Counted from the first letter of the stretch, positions 11,205-20,317 are shown. The stretch is DNA of 64,000 nucleotides from Naasia sp. SYSU D00948 (GCF_017916515.1 NZ_JAFMTA010000001.1:1725127-1789126), one strand, 5' to 3'. The notes: generated by a model from the sequence alone, not told the origin. A program made the numbers and translations.

Positions 11205-13052
11205 ATGACGGTTGACGTTGCGTCTGAGGTGACCGGAGCGGTGACGACGAGGCGGCTCCAGACGGCGTACTTCGCGCCGCTGGCTGCGGTGTGCTCCGAG
11301 GACCTGTACCTCGCGGTGGATGCGGGCCTCGCCCTGCGCCGGCGCGAGCGGGTGGAGCTGGAGCCGTACACGCGGGTCTCCTCCCGCACCTACTTCGGCC
11401 GGTTCCCGGCCGCGCACTACCAGCGCTGGACCACGGTGTCGTCCGTGGACGTCGAGGTGACGGTCTCCGGCAAGGGCCGCGTCCAGGTCTTCGCGTCCGA
11501 CAGCCAAGACCTCGAGCGTCTGGTCGCGAGTGCCGAGTTCGACTCGTCCGAGGACGTCGACCTCTCCTTCCCGGTGGCCATCGACAAGTTCCTCGACGGC
11601 GGCTTCCTCTGGGTGGAGACGGAGTCCTACGACGCCTCCGCCGCCATGTGGCCCATCCGCTACTCGACGAGCTCGAAGGTCTCGGAGACCGTCGCGAGCG
11701 TCGTCGTCTGCACGTTCAACCGCGCCCCCGAGTGCCTCGCGACGCTCGAGGCGCTCACGACGGTCGCCGGCGCGCCCGGCCAGATCCGGGACGTCTTCGT
11801 CGTCGACCAGGGGACGGACCTCGTCGAGAACCAGCCCGGGTTCCCCGCCGTGACGCAGAAGCTCGGCAGCGCGCTGCATTACGTGCGCCAGCCGAACCTC
11901 GGCGGCGCGGGCGGCTTCACGCGCGGGCTCTACGAGTCGATGGGCATGACGAGCCGTCCCGACTACGTCATCTTCATGGACGACGACATCGTGCTCGAGC
12001 CGGAGACGGCGAACCGGATGGTCGCCTTCGCCGACCACTCGATCGAGCCGCTCCTGGTCGGCGGTCAGATGCTGTACCTGTACCACCCGAACATGCTTCA
12101 CACGAGCGCCGAGTACGCGCGGCTCGACCAGCTGAAGGCCGGGATCCCCGCCCACGAGGACGAGGCGGGCCTCGACCTCACCGAGGAGCTCCCGGTCGAG
12201 TGGGTCGACGCCCAGTACAACGCGTGGTGGGCCTGCCTCATCCCGACGAAGGTCGTCGAGACGATCGGCTACCCGCTGCCGGTGTTCTTCCAGTGGGACG
12301 ACATCGAGTTCGGCATCCGGGCGGGGGAGCGCGGGATCCCCACGGTCACCCTGCCGGGTGCCGCGGTGTGGCATGCCGACTTCAGCATGAAGGACGGCGA
12401 CGACTGGGCGCGGTACTTCTCGCACCGGAACTCGCTGATCGTGGCCGCGCTGCACAGCGATCTCGTCCCGAAGGTCGTGACGAAGACGCTGTTCAAGGAG
12501 GTGCTGCGCTTCATCCTGAGCATGCAGTACGCCCGCGCGGCGATGCAGCTCAGCGCGGTGGACGCGTTCCTCACGGGACCGAGCCATCTCGAGGACGGCG
12601 GCGCGGAGATCGCGGCCTGGGTCCGGAAGATGCGCGCCGACTACCCCGACACGATCCGGCACAGCCCCGCGGACATCGCGAAGCGCAACCTGCACGGGGT
12701 GCCCAAGCACCGCGACAGGGGGACGCCGTCCCAGCCGGCCGCCGTCTTCCTCAAGCGCGTGGTGCACCAGGTGCTCGGGATGAACCGCGTGACGGCGAAG
12801 ATCTCGGCCGCCGACAACATCTGGTGGCACGTCTCGCTGTTCAAGTCGGTCATCGTGACGGACGCCGCCCAGGACGCCTTCCGCATCCGGTCGCTCGACC
12901 CGCAGCTGTCCTGGAAGACCGCCCGTCGGGCACTGCGGACGCTGGCGCGCCTCCGCCTGCACGGCGCGGCGGCGACGGAGCAGTGGCGCCAGGCGTTCCC
13001 GGAGCTCACGAGCCGCGAGAACTGGGCGCGCCTCTACGGCCACTCCGACTGA
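11205..13052 (+). CDS. GlfT2-like polymerising galactofuranosyltransferase B
   Basis: A 615-residue paralogue of the enzyme at 6155-8014, with the same beta-sandwich (FGRFPAAHYQRWT), GT-A and helical domains. DDD is at residues 259-261, WDD at 364-366 and the histidine in AVWHADF at 390, preserving the 24-residue Asp-to-His spacing. In mycobacteria a single GlfT2 builds the alternating galactan; two copies here suggest different linkages or different polymers. It is transcribed alone, divergent from the GT2 pair. ATG 11205 is chosen since GGGAGGATGGG lies properly upstream; in-frame ATG 11196 and ATG 11160 are less likely because they fall on or before that site. Confidence 0.88.
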   Translation: MTVDVASEVTGAVTTRRLQTAYFAPLAAVCSEDLYLAVDAGLALRRRERVELEPYTRVSSRTYFGRFPAAHYQRWTTVSSVDVEVTVSGKGRVQVFASDSQDLERLVASAEFDSSEDVDLSFPVAIDKFLDGGFLWVETESYDASAAMWPIRYSTSSKVSETVASVVVCTFNRAPECLATLEALTTVAGAPGQIRDVFVVDQGTDLVENQPGFPAVTQKLGSALHYVRQPNLGGAGGFTRGLYESMGMTSRPDYVIFMDDDIVLEPETANRMVAFADHSIEPLLVGGQMLYLYHPNMLHTSAEYARLDQLKAGIPAHEDEAGLDLTEELPVEWVDAQYNAWWACLIPTKVVETIGYPLPVFFQWDDIEFGIRAGERGIPTVTLPGAAVWHADFSMKDGDDWARYFSHRNSLIVAALHSDLVPKVVTKTLFKEVLRFILSMQYARAAMQLSAVDAFLTGPSHLEDGGAEIAAWVRKMRADYPDTIRHSPADIAKRNLHGVPKHRDRGTPSQPAAVFLKRVVHQVLGMNRVTAKISAADNIWWHVSLFKSVIVTDAAQDAFRIRSLDPQLSWKTARRALRTLARLRLHGAAATEQWRQAFPELTSRENWARLYGHSD

Positions 13053-13111
13053 CCCGTCCGGCCGTGTGCCGGGACGGCGTGCTTCAGCGTTCCGCGTGCA
13101 CACCTCCCGGT

Positions 13112-13168
13112 CGAGATGCCACTTGGTGCCCTCAAACGGCGCGTTTGGGGACACCGAGTGGCATCTCG
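13112..13168. terminator. 57-bp palindrome at a convergent junction
   Basis: CGAGATGCCACT at 13112-13123 is matched by AGTGGCATCTCG at 13157-13168, and the pairing continues inward through GGTG/CACC and CAAACG/CGTTTG with only a few mismatches to a three-base loop. It lies between stop codons at 13052 and 13190 of two converging genes. It can act as a bidirectional terminator. Its length and near-perfection also suit a mobile or dispersed palindromic element. Confidence 0.65.
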
Positions 13169-13189
13169 GCGGTCTAGTGCCGCCCGGGG

Positions 13190-15445
13190 TCAGCGGGTCG
13201 GGACCAGCTCGCCCTCCGCGACGGGCACCGCCGCCGCGCGGGACGTGTCCTCGGCCGCGGGCGTGTTCCCGCCCCGTCGGCGGCGCCACACGAGCCCCAG
13301 GACCGCGGCCGCCAGCAGCGCGGCGACCGTCGCGGCGCCGCCGACGAGCACGCCGGGCGTCGCGTAGGTCAGCTCGAGGCGCTGCGCGCCCGCCGGGACC
13401 TCGATCTGCACGAGGCCCTCGTCCGTGCGCTCGACGTCGACCGGCGAGCCGTCGACGCGCGCCGTGTAGCCGGGCCAGGCGAGGCGGGCGAAGGTGACGG
13501 TGCCGCCCGAGGGCGCCTGCAGGTCCACCCGCTCCGACGTCTCGGTGGCGGCGGAGCCGGTCACCGTGAGCCCGTCCGTCACAGCCGACACGCGACCGGG
13601 GAAGGGCAGCGGTGCATCGCGACGCCAGATCTCCCGCACCTCGTCCTCGCCGACGACGGACCAGCCCTCGGGAGGACCGGAGCGGATGACCGGAGCGAAG
13701 TTGTCCTTCTCGACGACGATGGTCGAGATGCGGAGGGCGTCCAGCAGCAGGGTGCGGTCCGTCCCGTCGACGGGCTCGAGGAGGCGGTCCATCACCTCGG
13801 GGCACGTCTGGCCCTTGTAGTCCATGCAGAGCGCGTTGCTGAAGTCGCGGAAGCTGATGCCCGAGTAGCGGGTGATGCTCTCGAATCCGACGGCCGCCGG
13901 CAGATTGCCCCAGAGGATGAGGCTCTCGGGGTCGGGGTTCTGCCGCGGCACGAACGAGCCCTGGCTGGCGATCTGCAGCACCGTCCCGCTGTAGTCCGCG
14001 GTGTTGGCCCTCATGGCCGGGATGTCGTGGGCGGGCCGAGCGGTCGGGTCGGCGAGCGACGGGAAGAAGGCCACCTGCATCACCACCACGACGAGCGTTC
14101 CCGCCGCCATCGTGGCCGCGACCGCGCTTGCCGAGGCCTTGCGGGCGACGGCCAGGAGCGCCCCGATGAGGACCGCTGTGACGAGGGCGCCGACCATCTG
14201 CTTCTCGGAGGACTCCGGGCGAACCGCGAGCCCGAGGTAGACGCCCACCGCGATGATCGCGGCCGATGCCCCGAACCGCATGCGCCTCCGCGTGCGCGCG
14301 ATCCCGCACGACAGGGCCACCGCGAGGAGGACGAGCGCCGCGAGGTAGGTGTACTCGATGAGCCGCAGCGGCCAGCGGAAGAGCCACAGGTTCGAGGGTC
14401 CGAGGGTCGCGAGCGCGTAGAGGCCGCCGATGACCGCGAGGCTGACGGCGCCGCGCAGTCGGCGGGCGGCGGCCTTCCAGCGGATCCAGGGCAGCAGCGG
14501 CAGCGCGAACCAGGCCAGGTACACGGACGGCAGCGCCTCGACGAGCTGGCCGCCCCAGTTGGTGATCGAGGGGAGGTACGTGGGGTTGCTCGAGGCGGCC
14601 AGGTCGCCGAGGTCCGGCACCATGAAGGTGTCGTTGACGATGGCCGCGAGCTCCTGCCGGTTGGTGACCGACTGCACCCCGAGCAGCGGAAGGAACACGA
14701 GGAGCACGGAGCCGCCGACGAGCGCGCCCGTGACCACGAGCCGCAGCGCCGAGGCGACGCGCCGGTGCACGAGCTCCTCGACGAAGACGCCCAGCAGGAC
14801 GATGAGGACGCCGAGCGTCGCGTACGGGTTCCCGGTGGTGATCGCGAGCATGCCGATCACGACGGTCACGAAGAGGTTCTGCCTGCCGCGCATCTGCCGC
14901 TTGAGGCCCCACCAGAACCAGGTCACGCCGACGAACGCGGCGAGGCCCGCGGGCCAGCCGGCCGCCTCGTAGAACAGCGTGAAGCCGCTGAAGGGGATGG
15001 CGAGGGCGGACGCGGCGGCCGCGTACTCGCGGCGGGCGCCGTACTCGCGGGCGAGCAGGTAGGACCCGACCGCGAGGAGCGCCAGCATCTCGATCATCAC
15101 GAAGGCCGACGCCCACGCGAGGTCGTCGAACAGCGACACCAGCACGTAGTCGGCCAGCAGGATCGGGTTGAACTGCGCGTAGGCGGCCTCGCCGGCGTAG
15201 TTGCCGCCCATCCAGCCGCTCGCCTCCATGAGCGGCCACTGGCCGGCCAGGAGCTGGCGCCCGAAGTGCGACCACAGGGGGACGAAGGACTCCGGCGCGT
15301 CGCCCACGTAGAAGAAGAACGGTCCCCGGAAGGTGGCGGCGAGGCCGATCAGCGCGGCCCCGACGGCGACGCCGAGGACCATGGCCCACTCGGGTGCGCG
15401 CCGGATGCGCGCGGACACGCTCCGCCACTTCGTTCCTCGGGCCAC
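13190..15445 (-). CDS. YfhO-like polytopic membrane protein
   Basis: A roughly 751-residue membrane protein with about twelve helices, then a C-terminal extracytoplasmic beta-rich domain (about residues 540-705, including FARLAWPGYTARVDGSPV) and one last helix before a polar tail. This is the build of YfhO-family proteins (PF09586), GT-C-like membrane proteins linked in Bacillus and Listeria to glycosylation of wall or lipoteichoic polymers with polyprenyl-phosphate sugars. The early loop has GDAPESFVPLW, with acidic residues after helix 1. I prefer GTG 15445, which has AGGAG five bases upstream; GTG 15451 is too close to that site. The divergent GT2 at 15622 could supply the lipid-linked sugar. 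Confidence 0.78.
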   Translation of the reverse strand: MARGTKWRSVSARIRRAPEWAMVLGVAVGAALIGLAATFRGPFFFYVGDAPESFVPLWSHFGRQLLAGQWPLMEASGWMGGNYAGEAAYAQFNPILLADYVLVSLFDDLAWASAFVMIEMLALLAVGSYLLAREYGARREYAAAASALAIPFSGFTLFYEAAGWPAGLAAFVGVTWFWWGLKRQMRGRQNLFVTVVIGMLAITTGNPYATLGVLIVLLGVFVEELVHRRVASALRLVVTGALVGGSVLLVFLPLLGVQSVTNRQELAAIVNDTFMVPDLGDLAASSNPTYLPSITNWGGQLVEALPSVYLAWFALPLLPWIRWKAAARRLRGAVSLAVIGGLYALATLGPSNLWLFRWPLRLIEYTYLAALVLLAVALSCGIARTRRRMRFGASAAIIAVGVYLGLAVRPESSEKQMVGALVTAVLIGALLAVARKASASAVAATMAAGTLVVVVMQVAFFPSLADPTARPAHDIPAMRANTADYSGTVLQIASQGSFVPRQNPDPESLILWGNLPAAVGFESITRYSGISFRDFSNALCMDYKGQTCPEVMDRLLEPVDGTDRTLLLDALRISTIVVEKDNFAPVIRSGPPEGWSVVGEDEVREIWRRDAPLPFPGRVSAVTDGLTVTGSAATETSERVDLQAPSGGTVTFARLAWPGYTARVDGSPVDVERTDEGLVQIEVPAGAQRLELTYATPGVLVGGAATVAALLAAAVLGLVWRRRRGGNTPAAEDTSRAAAVPVAEGELVPTR

Positions 15446-15451
15446 TGACAC

Positions 15452-15621
15452 TCCTCACCACCTGCGGGGCTGGACGCGGCCCCCTCAGTAGGCTAACCGG
15501 ACTCGGCTCCGCGACCGCGGAGCGCGCGCACGGGCCTCCCGCGGACGAACTGATATCGTTTCCTGGGTTTCGGGGCGGCTGGGGACGGCAACCCATGCGC
15601 GGTGGGATGCGAAGGTAATCG
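15452..15621. promoter_or_regulatory. Divergent promoter region
   Basis: TATCGT at 15554-15559 (TANNNT) is a good -10 for the plus-strand GT2 gene, and TAGCCT (15495 to 15490 on the minus strand) is one for the YfhO-like gene. GAAGG lies six bases before ATG 15622. The segment between them is GC-rich with a short CCGCGACCGCGG palindrome near 15510-15522, a possible operator. Confidence 0.4.
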
Positions 15622-16569
15622 ATGCGGCAATCACGGGCCATGCTGAGCTTGGTCGTGCCGGCGTACAACGAGCGCGAGAACGCCGCGGAGATCGTCGAGT
15701 TCGTCCGCGCCATCCGCGAGCGGCACCCCGCCTACGACTTCGAGCTCGTGGTCGTGGACGACGGGTCCGAGGACGGCACGCACGAGGCCCTCGCGCAGGT
15801 GCTGCAGCCTGCCGACCACGCGACGATCGTGCGGCTCTCGCGCAACTTCGGCTCGCACGCCGCCATCACGGCGGGCTTCGCGCACGCCAAGGGCGACGCC
15901 GCCCTCACGCTGAGCGCGGACCGGCAGGAGCCGATGGAGGCGGTCGACGACTTCATCCGCACCTGGGAGGACGGCGCCGACATCGTCTGGGGCCTCCGGA
16001 TCACGCGCACCGCCAAGCCGGGACCCTCGGAGTGGATGGCGCGCGGCTTCTCGAAGATCTACCAGAGCAACTCGGACGTGCCGACCTACCCGCGCGAGGG
16101 CCCGTCGCAGATCCTGGTGTCCCGCGGCGTCATCGACGCGCTGAACTCGATGCCGGAGCTGAACCGGAACATCCTCGCCATGGCGGCCTGGACCGGCTTC
16201 CGGCAGGAGCGGATCTTCTTCCACCAGCTGCCGCGCCCGCACGGCACGAGCAAGTGGACCACCAAGAAGAAGGTCAAGCTCGTCCTCGACTCGTTCGTCG
16301 AGTTCTCGGCGGCGCCCATCCAGTGGCTCGCGATCCTCGGGATGGTGCTCGGGGCGACCGGGCTCGTCGCGCTCCTCACGGGAGTGGGGCTGCTCGTCGG
16401 CGGTCTCGCCCTGGCGGGCGCCGCGACCCTCGTGAGCGGCGTGGTCCTGCTGGTGGGCGGGCTGATCCTCTTCGGGCTCGGCCTCGTGGGGGAGTACGTG
16501 TGGCGCGCCGGGGATGACGCCCGCCGTCGCCCCCTGTACCTCGTGCGGTCCGTCTCGACCCACGAGTGA
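15622..16569 (+). CDS. GtrB-like GT2 glycosyltransferase with two C-terminal membrane helices
   Basis: A 315-residue enzyme of the GtrB/DPM1-like GT2 group: MLSLVVPAYNERENA, VVVDDGSEDGT, RLSRNFGSHAAITAGF and LVGEYVWR near the end are classic. Two membrane helices (about residues 235-258 and 265-290) tether it, as in GtrB and in undecaprenyl-phosphate glucosyl or aminoarabinose transferases (ArnC). The usual DADLQDP metal motif is SADRQEP here, so the first Asp is Ser and the third acid is Glu; activity may be altered or use another acid. ATG 15622 has a GAAGG site. It is followed by the amino-sugar module at 16614, so an amino-sugar lipid phosphate could be its product, which is inference. 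Confidence 0.85.
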   Translation: MRQSRAMLSLVVPAYNERENAAEIVEFVRAIRERHPAYDFELVVVDDGSEDGTHEALAQVLQPADHATIVRLSRNFGSHAAITAGFAHAKGDAALTLSADRQEPMEAVDDFIRTWEDGADIVWGLRITRTAKPGPSEWMARGFSKIYQSNSDVPTYPREGPSQILVSRGVIDALNSMPELNRNILAMAAWTGFRQERIFFHQLPRPHGTSKWTTKKKVKLVLDSFVEFSAAPIQWLAILGMVLGATGLVALLTGVGLLVGGLALAGAATLVSGVVLLVGGLILFGLGLVGEYVWRAGDDARRRPLYLVRSVSTHE

Positions 16570-16613
16570 TGTCGGCGCCCCTGTGCGGCGCGCAAGAGAA
16601 TGCGGAGTAGAGG

Positions 16614-17753
16614 ATGACAGTGGAATACGCCCTCGGACAGCCGACGGTCGGCCAGGAGGAGCTCGACGCGATCAGCGAGGTGTTCGCCTCCGGCTGGCTC
16701 TCCGGCGCGGGTCCCGCGTGCCTCGCCTTCGAGAAGGAGTTCGCCGCGGTCGCCGGCGTGGACAACGTCCTCACCACGAGCAACTGCGGCGCCGCGCTCC
16801 ACCTCGCGCAGCTCGTCCTCGGCACTCAGCCGGGCGACGAGGTCATCGTGGGCGACTACACGTTCCCGGCGACGGGGCACTCGATCCTCTGGGCGGGCGC
16901 GAAGCCCGTCTTCGTCGACGTCCGTCCCGACATCTGGTCGATCGACCCGCAGGCGGTCGAGGCGGCGATCACCCCGCGCACCGTCGGCATCGTCGCCGTC
17001 GACCCGTTCGGGCAGCCGGCCGACTACGACGAGCTGCGCGCCATCGCCGACCGGCACGGCCTCTGGCTCATCGAGGACGCGGCGTGCTCGTCCGGCGCCA
17101 CCTACAAGGGGCGCCAGGCCGGCAGCCTCGCCGACATCGCGACGTTCAGCTTCCACGGCCGCAAGGGCATCACGGCGGGCGAGGGCGGGGCCCTCACCTC
17201 CCCGAGGGCCGACCTCGTGGCGCACGCCCGCAAGCTGCACACGTACGGCATCGCGCCCGCGATCAGCCGCGAGGGCAGCAGCACCCTGCCCATCCCCTCC
17301 TTCGACGAGGCCGGCTTCAACTACCGCCTCTCGGACGTGCAGGCGGCGATCATGCGCGTGCAGGTCCGGCGCCTGCCCCAGCTCATGGCCGCCCGCACGC
17401 GCGCGGCGAACACCTACGCCGAGGCCCTCGGCGACCTCGACCTCATCGAGCTGCCGACCGCGCTCCCCGACCGGACGCACCCGTGGCAGTCCTACGTGAT
17501 CGGGGTCGACCCGTCGCTCGACCGCGGCAAGGTCGCGCTCGGCCTCCGCGCCCGCGGCGTGGGCTGCAACTTCGGCACCTACGCGAGCCACAAGCAGCCG
17601 GTCTACGGCTTCGAGGGCACCCTGCCCGTCTCGGCGTCCCTCTTCGAGCGGCATGTCGCGATCCCGATGCACGCGAACCTGACGGAGGATGACGCGGTTC
17701 AGATCGCCGGCATCGTCCGCGAGGTCGTGACGTCGGCCGACGTGCGCCGCTGA
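16614..17753 (+). CDS. DegT/DnrJ/EryC1/StrS nucleotide-sugar aminotransferase (module A)
   Basis: A 379-residue PLP enzyme of fold type I that aminates a keto nucleotide sugar. The lysine for PLP is K184 in FSFHGRKGITAGEGG; WLIEDAACSSG supplies the Asp that contacts the pyridine nitrogen. Length is normal. The SD GGAG precedes ATG 16614. It leads a three-gene run (aminotransferase, SDR epimerase/dehydratase, hexapeptide acetyltransferase) that together should make an N-acetylated amino sugar. The exact sugar, and whether position 3 or 4 is aminated, cannot be told from sequence. A second, clearly different DegT enzyme is at 20314-21405. Confidence 0.93.
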   Translation: MTVEYALGQPTVGQEELDAISEVFASGWLSGAGPACLAFEKEFAAVAGVDNVLTTSNCGAALHLAQLVLGTQPGDEVIVGDYTFPATGHSILWAGAKPVFVDVRPDIWSIDPQAVEAAITPRTVGIVAVDPFGQPADYDELRAIADRHGLWLIEDAACSSGATYKGRQAGSLADIATFSFHGRKGITAGEGGALTSPRADLVAHARKLHTYGIAPAISREGSSTLPIPSFDEAGFNYRLSDVQAAIMRVQVRRLPQLMAARTRAANTYAEALGDLDLIELPTALPDRTHPWQSYVIGVDPSLDRGKVALGLRARGVGCNFGTYASHKQPVYGFEGTLPVSASLFERHVAIPMHANLTEDDAVQIAGIVREVVTSADVRR

Positions 17754-17782
17754 ACCCGCAACACGACACAAGGAGCATCAAC

Positions 17783-18712
17783 TTGCCGCAGAAAGAGACC
17801 GTCTTCGTCACCGGGGGTGCCGGCTTCATCGGCCTGCACGTCGTGGACCAGCTGCTGGAGAAGGGCTACAAGGTCCGGATCTTCGACAACATGTTCCGCG
17901 GTGACCGCGAGCGCGTGAACGAGCTCGTGAAGACGGGAAACGTCGAGCTGATCGACCAGGACATCCGCTACGGCGGAGCCGTCCACGCCGCCATGAAGGG
18001 CTGCGACTCGGTCATCCACCTCGCCGCCGTCTCCATCAACAAGAGCGTCGCGGACAGCTACGAGTCGGTGGACATCAACATCGCGGGCGCTCACAACGTC
18101 TTCGCGGCGGCCGCCGACCACGGCGTCCGCCGCGTCGTGTTCGCCTCGAGCGCGTCGGTGTACGGCGACCCCGAGAAGCTGCCGATGCACGAGGACGACC
18201 GCCTCCACCCGCTCACCCCGTACTGCATCGCCAAGCGCACGGGCGAGGACCTCCTCGACTACTACCAGCGCAAGTCGGGCCTGTCCTGGATCGCCCTGCG
18301 CTTCTTCAACGTGTACGGCCCCGGCCAGAAGACGACCGCGTACTACACGTCGGTCATCAACCACTTCGTGAACCGGCTCCGCAACGGCCAGCCGCCCGTC
18401 ATCGACGGCGCCGGCGAGCAGTCCATGGACTTCATCCACGTGAAGGACATCGCCCGCTCGGTCGTGCTGTCGCTCGAGTCGGAGAAGGACAACGTCGCTC
18501 TCAACGTCGGCACCGGCATCGACACGAGCATCGCCGACCTCGCCCGCATCCTGATCAAGGCCGTCGGCGCGGACATCGAGCCGATCTTCAACCCGCGCGA
18601 CGTGCTCGTCAGCCGCCGAGCGGCGGACATCCGCCGCGCGCAGGAGACCATCGGCTTCACGTACGAGATCCCGGTCGAGCAGGGCATGGCCGAGCTGGTC
18701 GCCCAGGCCTGA
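17783..18712 (+). CDS. NAD-dependent nucleotide-sugar epimerase/dehydratase (extended SDR)
   Basis: A 309-residue extended short-chain dehydrogenase. VTGGAGFIG (residues 9-17) binds NAD, and the catalytic Tyr147-x3-Lys151 lies in PYCIAKRTGEDLL, with the serine in FASSASVYG. It resembles UDP-glucose 4-epimerase and related dehydratases. The start is TTG 17783 with AAGGAG about eight bases upstream; no better start fits. Lying between the aminotransferase and an acetyltransferase, it likely makes or rearranges the keto intermediate or epimerises the final amino sugar. Confidence 0.9.
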   Translation: MPQKETVFVTGGAGFIGLHVVDQLLEKGYKVRIFDNMFRGDRERVNELVKTGNVELIDQDIRYGGAVHAAMKGCDSVIHLAAVSINKSVADSYESVDINIAGAHNVFAAAADHGVRRVVFASSASVYGDPEKLPMHEDDRLHPLTPYCIAKRTGEDLLDYYQRKSGLSWIALRFFNVYGPGQKTTAYYTSVINHFVNRLRNGQPPVIDGAGEQSMDFIHVKDIARSVVLSLESEKDNVALNVGTGIDTSIADLARILIKAVGADIEPIFNPRDVLVSRRAADIRRAQETIGFTYEIPVEQGMAELVAQA

Positions 18713-18717
18713 TCCGC

Positions 18718-19143
18718 ATGTCGTCCCTTCCCGAGAACCCGTACAACCCGCTCGCCTGGATCGTCGGCGAGCCGAAGATCGGCGCGGGCACCTGGATCGG
18801 TGCCTTCACCGTGATCGACGGGTCCGGGGGACTCACGATCGGGGAGGGCTGCGACATCTCCTCGGGAGTGCAGATCTACACGCACTCCTCCGCCCGCCGA
18901 TGCGTGTCGGGCCGCCGGTATCCCACCGTGGACCGGCAGCCCGTCACCATCGGCGACCGCGTCTTCCTCGGCGCGAACGCGGTCGTCATGATGGGCGTGA
19001 CGATCGGCGACGAGGCGGTCATCGGCGCCGGGGCCGTCGTGACCAAGGACGTCCCGCCGCGGACGGTGGTCGCGGGCGTCCCGGCGGCGCCGATCGCCTC
19101 GGTGGACCTCGACGGGGACGAGCCCCGGTTCGTCTCCCGCTAG
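18718..19143 (+). CDS. Left-handed beta-helix acetyltransferase (module A)
   Basis: A 141-residue protein of hexapeptide repeats (KIGAGTWIGAF, LTIGEGCDISSG, VTIGDRVFLGANAVVMMGVTIGDEAVIGAGAVVTKDVPP) ending in VAGVPAAPIA. It is a short acyl-CoA dependent acetyltransferase like those that N-acetylate nucleotide amino sugars (WbbJ, PglD and VioB relatives). A histidine in IYTHSSARR is the likely catalytic base. It starts five bases after the SDR stop codon, so module A is one operon. The product should be an N-acetylated amino sugar nucleotide for one of the GTs nearby. Confidence 0.88.
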   Translation: MSSLPENPYNPLAWIVGEPKIGAGTWIGAFTVIDGSGGLTIGEGCDISSGVQIYTHSSARRCVSGRRYPTVDRQPVTIGDRVFLGANAVVMMGVTIGDEAVIGAGAVVTKDVPPRTVVAGVPAAPIASVDLDGDEPRFVSR

Positions 19144-19336
19144 GGCGTCTGTAGAGCCGTTTGCGGACGCCTACTGCCGCCCGGGTCGTGCCGGGCGCCG
19201 GCGCTCAACAGGCAGGATCGCCGTAAACAGGGCGGCCGTCGGCGTGTCGTGCTGTTGAACGCGCTTCTGCCTGTTGAGCGCCAGAAGAACGCCGTCCGGG
19301 TCGGGCCGGGCTGGGTCAGCCGGGCCAGCGCCGGCG
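19144..19336. other. Convergent intergenic region with hairpin and repeat copy 3
   Basis: Right behind the acetyltransferase stop, GGCGTC (19144-19149) pairs with GACGCC (19166-19171) as a small stem that could terminate transcription. The 81-bp repeat follows at 19201-19281. No gene is visible. Confidence 0.6.
19201..19281. repeat. 81-bp palindrome-ended repeat, copy 3
   Basis: Identical in length to the copies at 5908 and 6046, with perfect 14-bp terminal inverted repeats GCGCTCAACAGGCA and TGCCTGTTGAGCGC and the GGCGTGTCGTGCTGTTG core at offset 40. The stretch between the left end and the core is largely different from the other copies. It again lies between two converging genes, 13 kb from the first pair. 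Confidence 0.85.
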
Positions 19337-20317
19337 TCAGGCGCCCAGGACGGCGTTCGCCGGCTGCGAGCTGCTGAGCGCCGCCGCGAGGATGCGGTGC
19401 GGAGGCAGGATCGAGCGCCGCTCGGCGTCCATGTCCTCGACGCCCGACACGATGCGGACGAAGCGGGCCAGCTGCGCGGCGAGCGGCTCCGCGCCGTCGA
19501 CCTCCGGGACCTCCATCTCGAGCGACTGGCGGAAGCCGCCGGCCTCCGTCGCCTCCACGAAGCTGCGCCGGTAGGCGGTGACGCTGCGGCGCAGCAGGTC
19601 GATCTCGACCGCGCGCTCGAGCATCTGCACCGAGATCGACCGGGTCTTCCGCTGCCCGATGCGGCTGGCGGATGCGGAGGCGATCGGCCCGCTCGCGTAC
19701 TGGAACGAGATTTCGCCGACGTCCTCAGCCCCCGGGAGGGAGCTCGGGTGGAAGTAGCCGAGCGACGCGGTGATGCGGTCCGACTCGGTCGGCTCGCCGA
19801 CGAGGCGGGCGATCAGGTCGACGTCGTGCACGAGCAGGTCCCAGCCGACGCCGGTCCGGATGCGGGGCGCGTAGGGGGAGTGCCGGTCGGCGCGGACGTA
19901 CAGCGGATCCTCGATGAGCCGGGCCGCGGCGAGGACGGCCGGGTTGTAGCGCTCGAGGAAGCCGCACATGAGGGGCAGGCCCTTGGCCGCCGTCAGGGCG
20001 ACGATCTCCTCGGTCTGCTCGAGGGACGGCGTCACGGGCTTCTCGATGAGCATCGGGAGCCCGAGGTGCGCCACCTGCAGCGCGATGTCGTAGTGGTACT
20101 CGGTGGAGGCGGCGATGACGACGGCGTCCACGCCGCTGACGGAGTCGAGGTCCGGAGCCCACGAGCTGCCGTGCGCGTCCGCCACCGCCCGGCCCGCGTC
20201 GGGGAACGGGTCGACGACGACCGCGAGGCGCGTGGCGGAGGACTCGGAGATGGTGCGGGCGTGGTTGCGCCCCATCGAGCCCGCGCCGACGAGGGCGATG
20301 TTCAGCAGACCGCTCAT
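19337..20317 (-). CDS. Gfo/Idh/MocA dehydrogenase, WlbA/GnnA-like UDP-sugar 3-dehydrogenase
   Basis: A 326-residue NAD(P)-dependent oxidoreductase. GAGSMG at residues 11-16 is the Rossmann nucleotide-binding loop, E92-K93-P94 the family lysine motif, and WDLLVHDVDL (His165, Asp168) the second active-site segment. Paired with the aminotransferase whose gene it overlaps by four bases, it matches the WlbA/WbpB and GnnA dehydrogenases that oxidise C3 of a UDP-GlcNAc-type sugar before transamination. Some WlbA/WbpB enzymes regenerate NAD by reducing 2-oxoglutarate to 2-hydroxyglutarate, relevant to the oxidase gene at 23336. Substrate is inferred from context only. Confidence 0.88.
   Translation of the reverse strand: MSGLLNIALVGAGSMGRNHARTISESSATRLAVVVDPFPDAGRAVADAHGSSWAPDLDSVSGVDAVVIAASTEYHYDIALQVAHLGLPMLIEKPVTPSLEQTEEIVALTAAKGLPLMCGFLERYNPAVLAAARLIEDPLYVRADRHSPYAPRIRTGVGWDLLVHDVDLIARLVGEPTESDRITASLGYFHPSSLPGAEDVGEISFQYASGPIASASASRIGQRKTRSISVQMLERAVEIDLLRRSVTAYRRSFVEATEAGGFRQSLEMEVPEVDGAEPLAAQLARFVRIVSGVEDMDAERRSILPPHRILAAALSSSQPANAVLGA

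Noticed and set aside
14027-15448. 473-codon plus-strand open frame over the YfhO-like gene
   Set aside because: Shadow of the membrane protein; acidic and His-rich with no motif.
11124-15713. 1529-codon minus-strand open frame
   Set aside because: It crosses two real genes in the wrong frame and runs antisense to the GlfT2-like gene; no domain can be seen.
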